Part shown: piece by piece, positions 1-7,777 of the stretch | Layout: each line of letters begins with the position of its first letter | How positions within the stretch are numbered: position 1 is the stretch's first letter | Origin: an uncultured Blastocatellia bacterium | GTDB taxonomy: Bacteria; Acidobacteriota; Blastocatellia; Pyrinomonadales; Pyrinomonadaceae | Length of the DNA: 14,128 nt | Assembly (NCBI GenBank): GCA_946480785.1 | Contig: CAMLLD010000112.1 | Location: 1-14,128 of the forward strand | Direction: 5' to 3' | Notes under the pieces: model-generated | Told to the model about the DNA's origin: nothing | Database searches by the model: none | The model's input: only the letters and a program-made list of their open reading frames with translations | Made by a program: the position numbers and the translations under genes

Positions 1-849
1 CTTGCCGCCACCCTTGAGCGTGTCGATACCCATGTTGTCGAGGAACGGCCCGGTGACTTTGCGCGAGCGGGCGACGCGGATGTTGTAAGTGGCGCGATTA
101 GCGGCTACCCAATCGAGCGCGCGCAGCACTTGTGCGGTCGAGCCGACTCCCTGTGAGTTCAGCACGCGCAGGTTGATCAAATTTGCGTTCGGCGCGATGC
201 CGGTGTACTGCGCATTTGAAATACGGCCGTTGCCGGCGGCGAGCGAAGCGACGTGCGTTCCGTGTCCGTAAGGATCGTCGGTGCGGCCTTCCCCGGTGAA
301 GTCTTCACTGTAGACCACGCGCACAGAGTTCGAGCGATTCAGAAACGAGCGATGGTTCGTGTCGATACCGGAGTCGACGATAGCGATGCCGATGCCCGAG
401 CCGTCGAGCGAGCTGCTGGTGCTGTTCGTAGTGGCCCGCACCTGATCGGCGCCGGTGGTCAAAGAAAGGTGGCCCATGGGGCGGGCCTCTCTACTGAGCG
501 AGACGTATGCAACATCGTTGCGCGAGGCGAGCGTAAGCGCCGCCTGCGCAGGCAGCGTGACGATGCGCGTTTGAAACAGTTTCAGCTTGCGAATGTTGCT
601 GCCGGTGAATTCGAGTGTGCTGTCGAGCGAAAGCTCCGGCTGGTTTACCGGCTGGATGATGACACGAACGAGGTCCGCGCCGCGCCCGTCAGAAACCTTC
701 TTGACGATGTCCCGCGAAATCTTCTTCTTCAGCGTCTGGCCGGACGTGCCCTCAGCCCGGGTCCTTCTTTCCGGAAAGAAAAACGGCGAAAGCAGGAGCG
801 CAACAGCAGCGACTCCAATGCACAAAATCGGGTAAAGATGACGCCTCAT
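1..849 (-). CDS. Subtilisin-family (S8) serine protease, N-terminal part; left end aberrant
   Basis: This is the first 283 codons of a secreted S8 protease, cut by the window edge. The start at 849 is preceded by GGAG nine bases upstream and opens with a signal peptide (basic MRRH, then a hydrophobic run to about residue 26). Residues ~40-125 look like an inhibitor-type propeptide. The catalytic core begins near residue 145, with the Asp motif IAIVDSGID (D159) and the His motif GHGTHVA (H196), followed by a GIAPNANLINLRVL strand. Subtilases normally continue from here into a conserved strand ending in SLG. Instead, after TYNIRV (residues 254-259) the protein reads ARSRKVTGPFLDNMG and then KGGGK, which resembles a GH43 arabinanase. 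The catalytic Ser would lie outside the window. The S8 identity of residues 1-253 is secure. The in-frame continuation is probably an assembly chimera or a recombination product. Confidence 0.85.
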   Translation of the reverse strand, partial: MRRHLYPILCIGVAAVALLLSPFFFPERRTRAEGTSGQTLKKKISRDIVKKVSDGRGADLVRVIIQPVNQPELSLDSTLEFTGSNIRKLKLFQTRIVTLPAQAALTLASRNDVAYVSLSREARPMGHLSLTTGADQVRATTNSTSSSLDGSGIGIAIVDSGIDTNHRSFLNRSNSVRVVYSEDFTGEGRTDDPYGHGTHVASLAAGNGRISNAQYTGIAPNANLINLRVLNSQGVGSTAQVLRALDWVAANRATYNIRVARSRKVTGPFLDNMGIDTLKGGGK

Positions 850-1183
850 TTCCTGGAACTCCGGTAAAACCGTGCGGAGGTTTCACTTCAAGGGGCGGTT
901 AAAGCGTTGAAGGAAAGTTCACGGCAAAATTTGCCTCGGTCGGGGAGAATATCGGGGGAAAGCAGTCTAACAGAGTTCAACACGGAAAATTGTGAACGTT
1001 TTGTGTCGGGAAAACAGGGCATAACACGTTCTCGCGGCCTGAAATGATTTCCGTTTCTTTGACATTACCAATGAACACGCAGCCCAGGTCAACGACAGTT
1101 TCTCGCTTCTCGGAAATGTTTCCTCGACTTTCAAGCATCGTTGTCAGCAGGGTACCTGCAATAACGAATTAGGAGAGCATCCC
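850..1183. other. Divergent intergenic region between S8 protease and C11 peptidase genes
   Basis: This 334-base region should carry promoters for both flanking genes. I see no convincing -35/-10 pair. A TTGACA at 1059-1064 has no matching -10 box 16-18 bases downstream. A perfect 12-base inverted repeat (GGAAA-TG-TTTCC) lies at 1112-1123, about 60 bases before the C11 start, and could be an operator, though it is short enough to be chance. The GGAATA-N17-GTCTGTA promoter found at 9110-9172 does not occur here. Confidence 0.5.
1171..1175 (+). promoter_or_regulatory. Ribosome binding site of the C11 peptidase gene
   Basis: AGGAG lies eight bases before the ATG at 1184. This supports that start over any other in-frame codon. 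Confidence 0.75.
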
Positions 1184-3145
1184 ATGGCTGAAAACAACAA
1201 CGGTCACGACATCGCGACCCGTGAAGCCCCCAAACAGAAATGGACGGTCATGGTCTATTTGGCGGGTGATAACAACCTAACTGCTAACTGCATTACCGTG
1301 CTGCAACAATTGGAAGCCGTCAAATACGACGACTCCGTGTGTGTGCTGGCATGCTTCGATTCCAACACTCCCTGGCCCAAAGGCTCTCGTTACCTTGCCG
1401 TCAATTGCCGCCGCCGCAAGATCAACAACGGCCTGAACTGGGAAATTCACAACGACCTCATTCCCCCCGATGAGCGCGGCCATGGCTTCCGGCCGCCGAG
1501 CTTCTGCGACGGCGCTGCCTCGCTTAGCGACGGGCAGCGCATGAAGCGGCCGGAAGTGGCCGAAGGTCTCAGACGTTTTTTGAATTGGGCGATGAAACAG
1601 AACGCGCGGTCGGAGAGATACATGCTGATTCTCTACGGCCACGGACCGGTCGTCGCCGGCCAGTCGTTCCTCGCCCGCGACAATCCGCCGAGCTCGTTGC
1701 TGCTCGGCGATTTGAAGAAGATCCTTTCGGAGTATTTCACGGCGGACGACAAGCTCGACATCCTGGCTTGCCAGAACTGCGTCATGAACGGCATCGAGAC
1801 CGCGTACGAAGTGCGCGATCAAGTGAAGTACATGATCGGGTCGCAAGGCCTCGTGCTGGCGACCGGTTGGCCGTATGAAAAAATCATCGGTGATTTGGTT
1901 GAGAAGCCGGACGCGCCGACTGAAGTGATTGCCACCAATCTGCTCAAGGCGTGCGCCAAGAACATGATCGACTTTACCGTGATGGATCGCTCGTCGGAGC
2001 AGTCGCTCTGCAACGTAGAACGACTGCTGCACGGACGCGCCGGAAACGGCACGAACATTACCAAAGCGGTGTACAGTCTCGTCTACGCGTTGAAAAAAGG
2101 ACTGAAGTTTCACCGGCAGAAAGAAAAGGGGCTCATGTTCCCGGAGATCTGCGACGCGATCAAACTCGCGCGGCTCGAAGCACAGTCTTACTGGGGCGAG
2201 ATCTTCACCGACCTTTACGACTTCTGCGAACGGCTGGTAAAGAAGTGCAACGAAGCCGTCGTGCTTCACAGCCGGCTGCTCAAGACGATGGGATATGATG
2301 GCGAGGCCACGGCGCGGTTCAAGCAAACCGAGCTGCTGGAAACTCTCCGCGAGATCATCAAGGCCAGTATCAGCGTCATGGAAGAGATCGCGGGGACCAA
2401 ACCGCGCGACGGCAAACCGAAAACGGTGGGCATCGTCGAACAGTCGTACTATATCGGCGCCGAGCTTCAGTACTCGCACGGCTTGTCCATTTTCTTCCCG
2501 TGGACGCTGCCGGCCGAGCCGTACTTCTTCACGAAGAGCGGTAACGAGTGGGTGTTGCGGACGGCGTTTGAGACTTACTGCGAATACGACTTCGCTGAGG
2601 AATCGAAGTGGTCGGAGTTTCTCGAAGTGTTCTTCAAGGCGACGTTGAGAAAGGTTCGCCGTTCCGAGCGCGAGTTCTATCTGCGTTCGAACGGAGACCT
2701 CGACGCAGGGCTTGTCGGCGAGCACATTGAAGCGCCATCCGACGTGTTGGCGATCGACCTGCAGAAGTCGAGTTCCGACACCGGCAAGATGGATCCCGAG
2801 GTCTGGTCGACGGTCAAGAACTATCCGCGGCGAAATTATCTGTCGCCGAGTGATTGTGCGCGTAAACTGGATCGGGCTGGTCGAAAGGAACGGGGTTGTG
2901 ACGAGTACAAGCTACGCGATCAACCGCCTGTTTCTTACCTCGGCTGGAACATTTCCGGTTTGGTGGCGGACGTCATCCGCGCAACGGCGCCTGAACCTTC
3001 CGCGACCGACGGCGAAAAAGATGTGAAAGATGTCAAAGTTGCCGTCGCCACCGCCGGCAGCATTCCGGTAACCACGGCTGTTACGGTTGCGACGCCTGTA
3101 CCGGCTGCACCGTCCGGCCATGGCATGCCAGGTCCCGATATGTAA
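1184..3145 (+). CDS. Clostripain-related (C11 family) cysteine peptidase
   Basis: This 653-residue protein belongs to peptidase family C11 of clan CD, the caspase/clostripain fold, whose members cleave after basic residues. The opening strand KWTVMVYLAGDNNL (residues ~19-32) is the C11 hallmark. The catalytic His is H153 in LILYGHGP, and the catalytic Cys is most likely C199 in CQNCVMNGIETAYEV, followed by the usual YMIGSQG strand. A helical region follows (~280-420), then a C-terminal C11-type segment including a YSHGLSIFFPW strand (~430-445), and a low-complexity Ala/Val/Thr/Pro tail after ~600. There is no signal peptide or membrane helix, so it is probably cytoplasmic, unlike secreted clostripain. 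It lies 13 bases upstream of the TPR-CHAT gene, so co-transcription is likely. The substrate is unknown. It could be a regulatory or cell-death protease, but only the family assignment is firm. Confidence 0.88.
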   Translation: MAENNNGHDIATREAPKQKWTVMVYLAGDNNLTANCITVLQQLEAVKYDDSVCVLACFDSNTPWPKGSRYLAVNCRRRKINNGLNWEIHNDLIPPDERGHGFRPPSFCDGAASLSDGQRMKRPEVAEGLRRFLNWAMKQNARSERYMLILYGHGPVVAGQSFLARDNPPSSLLLGDLKKILSEYFTADDKLDILACQNCVMNGIETAYEVRDQVKYMIGSQGLVLATGWPYEKIIGDLVEKPDAPTEVIATNLLKACAKNMIDFTVMDRSSEQSLCNVERLLHGRAGNGTNITKAVYSLVYALKKGLKFHRQKEKGLMFPEICDAIKLARLEAQSYWGEIFTDLYDFCERLVKKCNEAVVLHSRLLKTMGYDGEATARFKQTELLETLREIIKASISVMEEIAGTKPRDGKPKTVGIVEQSYYIGAELQYSHGLSIFFPWTLPAEPYFFTKSGNEWVLRTAFETYCEYDFAEESKWSEFLEVFFKATLRKVRRSEREFYLRSNGDLDAGLVGEHIEAPSDVLAIDLQKSSSDTGKMDPEVWSTVKNYPRRNYLSPSDCARKLDRAGRKERGCDEYKLRDQPPVSYLGWNISGLVADVIRATAPEPSATDGEKDVKDVKVAVATAGSIPVTTAVTVATPVPAAPSGHGMPGPDM

Positions 3146-3158
3146 TCAGAGAAACAAA

Positions 3159-6100
3159 ATGAATAAGTGGCGTCTACTCCTCTCTTGTCTGCTACTGCTC
3201 ATTCTCAATTTCTCTCGCACTGTGATTCCGGTCCAAAGCCAGGATGCACCGCCTTCGAGCACGCTTCAGTCTCGAAGGCAGGAACTGGCGGACCGGATCG
3301 CTGACCGAGAGCGATTGTTGACTGCCGGAGATCCGGTTGCGCTCGTCCAGGTGCGAAACCGGATCGCCGAACTCGAACTACAGCTATTCGATCTCGACGC
3401 CGCACTCGCCGAGTCGCAAGCATCACTCGACCTCGCCCGACAATTCGCGGGCACGAGCAACGCGCCGCTGCTCGTCGATACACTCGACCTCGCCGCCGAC
3501 GTACATATCCACCACTTCGACAACGAAGCCTCGCTCGCGCTGCTGAACGAAGCACTGACCCTGACTCAATCCCTGGGCTATCGCCGCGGCGAAGCGCGCA
3601 CCAGGGTCCTGTTAGGAAACACCTACTACGAAAAGAATGACCGGGCGGCCGCACTAGCCAGTTGCAACCAGGCACTGCCAATCTTGCGTGAACTGCAAGA
3701 CCAGCGCGGTGAAGCACAAATGCTCATCACGCAGGGCCTGACTTACACGCTCAACGAGCAAACGGCGGAAGCAACTGCTGCTTTTCAAGGCGCCGAGGCG
3801 ATTGCTCGTTCGTTGAACGATCCCATTCAACTTGCCGGCGCGCTCGTTCAGCAAAATTTCCTCGCGATCAGACAGGGACAGTGGCAGACCGCATTGGCGC
3901 GGCTCTCCGAAGCGGACTCATTAGTTCCTGACAAAGACGCCGAACCGTATCTCGCCGGTCAAATCGCCACGAGCTTTGGCGAGATCTACGAAGCCTATGG
4001 GCAGATAGACACGGCAGCTAACTATTTCCACGAAGGCCTAACGCGTTATTACGACGGCGCTCACGATACAAAAGCCGCCGCGGACGCCAGCAGCAAGCTG
4101 GGAAGAGTTATGGCGCGGCTGCATCAGTACACGGAAGCGCGCGCTAAGATCCAATGGGGACTCGAGCTGCTCGGCGACGATAAGAACGATCTTTCAACGG
4201 GATTGTGTCACGAAGATCTCGGACGTGTTTGGCTCGAAGCGGGATCTTACGTTGAGGCACGCAACGAATTTCTCACCGCTATCACTTACTACAGCAAACA
4301 GACGGGCGACAGCAAACAGACTGAAGAGCGAGCGTTGGCCCGGGCAAACATCTACCTCGGACAAACCGAGCAGTTGCTCGGCAACCTCTTGCCCGCGCGA
4401 CTCGCGTACGAGAAGGCGTTAAGCCATTTCGAAAAGCATCCGGACTACACCAACGAAGCAGCGCTACGCTTTGGTTTGGGCCGGCTCGCGTTCCAGCAAA
4501 AACAATACAAGGAAGCCAAAGACAACCTCGAACGCTCGATCGAGTTGACGCAACAGCTACGTGAGAACGCGTGGAGCAAGGACTTGCGCAGTTCGTTCGT
4601 GGCGTCGGTTTACGATCGTTACCAGACTTACGTGGAACTGCTGATGACGACTAAGGCCAAAGAGTCTGACCAGGCAACGGAGATTCGCGCTTTCGAAGTG
4701 AGCGAATCCGGCCGCGCGCGGGCGTTGATGGATTCGCTGCACGACTTGCGAGAACTGCGACAGCCGAGCGATCCGACGCTGCTCGCAGAAGAAAAGAAGT
4801 TACAGGACCGCGAGCAGGCGCTCATCGATGCGCGCGCGAGTTTGTTGAGCCAGGGCGGCAGCGACACGGAGAAAGCGAAGATCGATCAGGAGTGGACGGA
4901 TGTGCATGCGCGCTTCGAAGCACTTGAAGCACGAATCAACAGCAATGCGCGTTTCAACTACCTGTTCCGCACGAATCCGCTCAGTTACGAAGAGATTCGA
5001 AAGCAACTTACCGATACACAGACGTCGTTGCTGTCGTACTCGCTCGGCGCGCAGAAGAGTTTTGCGTGGCTCGTCACCAAAGACGGATTGCAGAGTTTTG
5101 AATTGCCCGGCAAAGAGACAATCGAAAGCGCTTCCAAGAAACTGCTCGATTCACTAACGTCTCCCGCGGCTGACGACGCCGAACGCGATCGCTTGCAAGC
5201 CTCGATCGACGAAGTCAGCCGTCTGGTGCTGAAACCTGTCGCCGAAAAATTGCCGAGCTCGCGTCTGATCGTCGTCGCCGACGGCATTCTGCAATACGTT
5301 CCGTTTCAAATACTGCAATCAGCCAACGGCGAACCGCTGATCTCGCGACTCGAAATTGTCGAGACGCCTTCAGCATCGGTGCTCGCGCTCGTGCGCAATC
5401 AACGAGCGAACGCGCAGCCCGGCAGCAAACTCCTGGTCGGCTTCGGCGACGCAGTCTTCTCGCCCGAATACACACCTGCCGGAGCGAGCGCGCCGCGCAC
5501 CAACGAACCCGCGCAAACACGCTCGGAACAGGTCTCCAAACTCAATCGCCTGCCCCAGCTTTTCAACGCCAAACGCGAACTGCTCGCGATCGCCGAACTG
5601 GCCGGCAGCGACTCGGCGTTCTTTGAGGAATACAACGCCACGCGCGATAACCTTTTGCATCTCGACCTGAGCCAGTATCGAATCCTGCACGTCGTGACGC
5701 ACGGACTGATGAACGCGCAGCATCCCGAGTTGTCGGGCTTGGTGCTTTCACTCGTCGATGCGAACAGGAAACCGATCGCGGGTTTTGTGAGTCTCGCCGA
5801 CATTTACAAACTGCGTGCGCCGCAGCTCGTGGTGCTCAGCGCGTGTTTGACCGCGCTCGGCAAGAACCAGGACGGCGAGGGTTTGATCGGTGTCACGCGC
5901 GGTTTTATGTACGCCGGCGCTTCGGGTGTGGTCGCGAGTTTATGGCAGGTTGACGATCGCGCGACCGCGGAGTTGATGAAGCGTTTTTACGCGCACATGC
6001 TGCAAGGCGGGCTCGGACCGGCGGCGGCTTTGCGCGCGGCGCAGAATGAGATTCGTTCGCAGCCGAAGTGGAGCTCGCCGTATTACTGGGCGGGCTTCAC

Positions 6101-6257
6101 GTTCCAGGGTGATTACGATCTGAGCATTCACGGCGTGCCGCCGAAGCCTGTGCGATCCTACCAACGCCTTATCGCTGGTGGTCCAGTGCTCTTTCTTTTG
6201 CTGGCTGTCGTTTATTGGTGGTACTTGCGCCGCCGCGCCTCGCGCGCTACCAGCTAG
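3159..6257 (+). CDS. Exported TPR-CHAT protein (CHAT-family caspase-like protease)
   Basis: This is a 1032-residue protein when started at the ATG at 3159. An in-frame ATG at 3087 lies inside the C11 gene and would bury the signal sequence, so I reject it. Residues 1-28 are a signal peptide (MNKWR, a Leu-rich run, then PVQSQ). Residues ~35-500 are tetratricopeptide repeats, with many helices of the form LGNTYYEKNDRAAALASCNQAL. A coiled-coil-like helical linker (~520-610) leads to the CHAT domain (~670-985). The CHAT His is H848 in HVVTHGLM and the Cys is C896 in VVLSACLTALGKN, followed by GEGLIGVTRGFMYAGASGVV and SLWQVDD. A single membrane helix (~1004-1023) and a basic tail RRRASR close the protein. 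This predicts that the TPR and CHAT domains sit outside the cytoplasmic membrane with the tail inside. TPR domains in this family commonly sense a partner that controls the protease. The partner and target are unknown. Confidence 0.9.
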   Translation: MNKWRLLLSCLLLLILNFSRTVIPVQSQDAPPSSTLQSRRQELADRIADRERLLTAGDPVALVQVRNRIAELELQLFDLDAALAESQASLDLARQFAGTSNAPLLVDTLDLAADVHIHHFDNEASLALLNEALTLTQSLGYRRGEARTRVLLGNTYYEKNDRAAALASCNQALPILRELQDQRGEAQMLITQGLTYTLNEQTAEATAAFQGAEAIARSLNDPIQLAGALVQQNFLAIRQGQWQTALARLSEADSLVPDKDAEPYLAGQIATSFGEIYEAYGQIDTAANYFHEGLTRYYDGAHDTKAAADASSKLGRVMARLHQYTEARAKIQWGLELLGDDKNDLSTGLCHEDLGRVWLEAGSYVEARNEFLTAITYYSKQTGDSKQTEERALARANIYLGQTEQLLGNLLPARLAYEKALSHFEKHPDYTNEAALRFGLGRLAFQQKQYKEAKDNLERSIELTQQLRENAWSKDLRSSFVASVYDRYQTYVELLMTTKAKESDQATEIRAFEVSESGRARALMDSLHDLRELRQPSDPTLLAEEKKLQDREQALIDARASLLSQGGSDTEKAKIDQEWTDVHARFEALEARINSNARFNYLFRTNPLSYEEIRKQLTDTQTSLLSYSLGAQKSFAWLVTKDGLQSFELPGKETIESASKKLLDSLTSPAADDAERDRLQASIDEVSRLVLKPVAEKLPSSRLIVVADGILQYVPFQILQSANGEPLISRLEIVETPSASVLALVRNQRANAQPGSKLLVGFGDAVFSPEYTPAGASAPRTNEPAQTRSEQVSKLNRLPQLFNAKRELLAIAELAGSDSAFFEEYNATRDNLLHLDLSQYRILHVVTHGLMNAQHPELSGLVLSLVDANRKPIAGFVSLADIYKLRAPQLVVLSACLTALGKNQDGEGLIGVTRGFMYAGASGVVASLWQVDDRATAELMKRFYAHMLQGGLGPAAALRAAQNEIRSQPKWSSPYYWAGFTFQGDYDLSIHGVPPKPVRSYQRLIAGGPVLFLLLAVVYWWYLRRRASRATS

Positions 6258-6260
6258 CTA
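6255..6260. other. Abutting convergent stop codons in a TAGCTA palindrome
   Basis: The CHAT gene ends with TAG at 6255-6257, and the opposing gene ends with TAG read from 6260-6258. The two stops form the palindrome TAGCTA with no base between them. No hairpin with a T-tract is visible at the junction, so transcripts of each gene probably read into the other as antisense RNA. Confidence 0.9.
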
Positions 6261-7022
6261 TTCCACTGTAAAAGGATAAGAGAGATTTTGTACGTTGCCA
6301 TTGGGATTGGTGACGGTGACTTCGAGTGTGTACCAGCCGCGGGGAAGTTGCTTGCGAGGGATCGAAACCGTAATCGAGTCAGGCTTAGACGCTACGATAG
6401 CAACAGTGTTTCTGTTAACGCGATCGTCGAGCTCGGCTATATAGCTCGTGCCCGCCTGGGCAGGTTTCGGCAGGCGTAAGTGAATTTTTAATTGTGATGT
6501 ATTTGAGGGTAATTGAATGTTTGGCGGCGGCGGAGCTTCATCACCACCGCGCTTAACGACCGCGTTGTCCAGGGTCGCCTCGATGATCTGTCCTTGAGTC
6601 CTTAACGAGATGAACGCGACCATCGCCACGAGCACTATCGAAGCCGTGGCGACGGCCCAGGGCTGCGTTCTTACGAATGTAGCGAACCGTTCAAAGAGCG
6701 TTGGCGATGGCGCCGGCAGGATCGGACGAGGCGCCGGGTCGGCTGCGTGCCGCCTCGCGTAGTAGTCCATCGTCAGGGCGAATGCTTGTCGTTCTCGGCC
6801 TTCCGTGGACGCGAGGTAGTGATTTTCAAACCAGTCGCGCTCGGCGCTGCCTAAATCGCCGGCACAGTACTCTTCGACCAAATCGTCCTTCGACGCTTCA
6901 AATTCGTCGAAGAGCTCGTCTTCGACCATGAGCCGCTCTTCTATCTTCTCCTGCTCCGCTTCGCTGAGCTGTCCGAGAAGATATTGGCGGATCTGTGCCT
7001 GATCTTGATTATTAAGAGCCAT
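6258..7022 (-). CDS. Putative membrane anti-sigma-type protein lacking a zinc motif
   Basis: This 254-residue protein has an acidic helical N-terminal domain (1-90), a Pro-rich linker (~95-107), one membrane helix (~121-140), and an exported domain (~165-254) that looks like a beta-sandwich (alternating strands, PRGWYTLEV near 228-236). The N-terminal domain contains two related units, YLLGQLSEAEQEKIEER (14-30) and YCAGDLGSAERDWFENH (52-68). It lacks the His-x3-Cys-x2-Cys of zinc-type anti-sigma domains. It lies 70 bases downstream of a sigma factor gene on the same strand, the usual place for a cognate anti-sigma factor. That role is inferred from position and domain order. The outer domain may sense an envelope signal. 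The gene runs convergently into the CHAT gene with abutting stop codons. Confidence 0.65.
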   Translation of the reverse strand: MALNNQDQAQIRQYLLGQLSEAEQEKIEERLMVEDELFDEFEASKDDLVEEYCAGDLGSAERDWFENHYLASTEGRERQAFALTMDYYARRHAADPAPRPILPAPSPTLFERFATFVRTQPWAVATASIVLVAMVAFISLRTQGQIIEATLDNAVVKRGGDEAPPPPNIQLPSNTSQLKIHLRLPKPAQAGTSYIAELDDRVNRNTVAIVASKPDSITVSIPRKQLPRGWYTLEVTVTNPNGNVQNLSYPFTVE

Positions 7023-7092
7023 TGATAGTGACTACTTTCCGACCGCCGCGGAGCCCCCCTCCATTTTGTATGGGTCGGGCGGCCAAAGCGTT

Positions 7093-7644
7093 TCATCCCT
7101 CCAGACGTTCGTAACACTTTTCGATACAGGGCCGCAGGCGCGCCTGGATGTGGCAAATCCGTATTCTAAGAGCGTTCATGGTAATTCCCAATTCTGCGGC
7201 TATTTGCTTCCGGTTCTCGATCCGGGCCTGGCCCTCGCCTTCGTGGTAGCGGAGCACCAGCTTCGCCTCCTCGGGCGTCGTCACTTTCTGCAAACATTCT
7301 TCGAGACAGGCAAAGCGCTGCTCGATTTCGTCGTCCGGCGGAGGAGCCGGCGGGGGCAGCGGTTTTGGTTTCAACGACTCCTGGTAAATCTTTTTGGCGA
7401 CGCCGTAGAAATAGAGCGCGCGTTCTCCGTGATACGACTCCATGAGGTGGTCGATTTTCGAAACGACGACATTGACGGTTTGATCGGCCAGATCTTCGGC
7501 GTCGGCACGCCCGCGCGTCGAGAAGACTCGCACCAGACGTTGGTAGATTCGCTGGTATTTCTCTACGGCTTTGTCGCGGTCGGGATCGAGCCAGGCAAGC
7601 AGCTTCTCGAAACCGCCCTGACTTGGTGGCTCTCTCTTGCTCAT
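7093..7644 (-). CDS. ECF-like sigma-70 family RNA polymerase sigma factor
   Basis: This 183-residue protein has the two-domain layout of an ECF sigma factor. Region 2 (~25-92) contains DAEDLADQTVNVVVSKI and YFYGVAKKIYQE, the counterpart of the usual WLyrIArN helix. A short polyproline linker follows (~93-104). Region 4 (~108-175) includes the helix-turn-helix RKQIAAELGITMNALRIRI (145-163), which reads the -35 element. Region 2.4 is divergent from standard ECF proteins. The C-terminal domain carries four Cys (C112, C116, C173, C177); their spacing is suggestive but I do not claim metal binding. The next gene downstream is the putative anti-sigma protein. No clear ribosome binding site precedes the ATG at 7644, so the start is somewhat uncertain. 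Confidence 0.82.
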   Translation of the reverse strand: MSKREPPSQGGFEKLLAWLDPDRDKAVEKYQRIYQRLVRVFSTRGRADAEDLADQTVNVVVSKIDHLMESYHGERALYFYGVAKKIYQESLKPKPLPPPAPPPDDEIEQRFACLEECLQKVTTPEEAKLVLRYHEGEGQARIENRKQIAAELGITMNALRIRICHIQARLRPCIEKCYERLEG

Positions 7645-7777
7645 CTGACGCGACAGGTGAGTAGACGGAGCGTGGGAGTAGAAACTGAAAGCGACATGAG
7701 CGGGGGTTTTCGATTGAAGATCGAATGTCGCAGGCAGTCTCTCACAGGAGACTTTCGATCCTCAAGGGGTGAATTGC
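7645..7777 (-). other. Spacer between the two sigma/anti-sigma pairs
   Basis: This 133-base gap should hold the promoter of the downstream sigma gene. Two small inverted repeats lie in it: TTCGAT/ATCGAA at 7709-7725 and AGTCTC/GAGACT at 7736-7753. On the minus strand neither is followed by a run of T, so I do not call a terminator. No ECF-type promoter matching the one at 9110-9172 is seen. Confidence 0.4.

Noticed and set aside
253..867. A 204-codon plus-strand open frame
   Set aside because: It is antisense to the S8 protease, whose Asp and His motifs and signal peptide are on the other strand.
944..970. ECF-like promoter (GGAGAATA followed by GTCTAA)
   Set aside because: The spacing is only 13 bases, compared with 17 in the two matching promoters at 9110-9172.
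1059..1064. TTGACA as a -35 box for the C11 gene
   Set aside because: No TATAAT-like sequence lies 16-18 bases downstream.
1277..2725. A 482-codon open frame on the minus strand opposite the C11 gene
   Set aside because: It is antisense to a gene with clear C11 motifs, and its product has no recognisable domain. Long shadow frames are common in GC-rich sequence.
3087..3158. N-terminal extension of the TPR-CHAT protein
   Set aside because: It overlaps the C11 coding region and would precede a good signal peptide beginning at 3159.
7709..7753. Two short hairpins as a terminator after the zf-HC2 anti-sigma gene
   Set aside because: The stems are only six pairs and no T-run follows on the minus strand.
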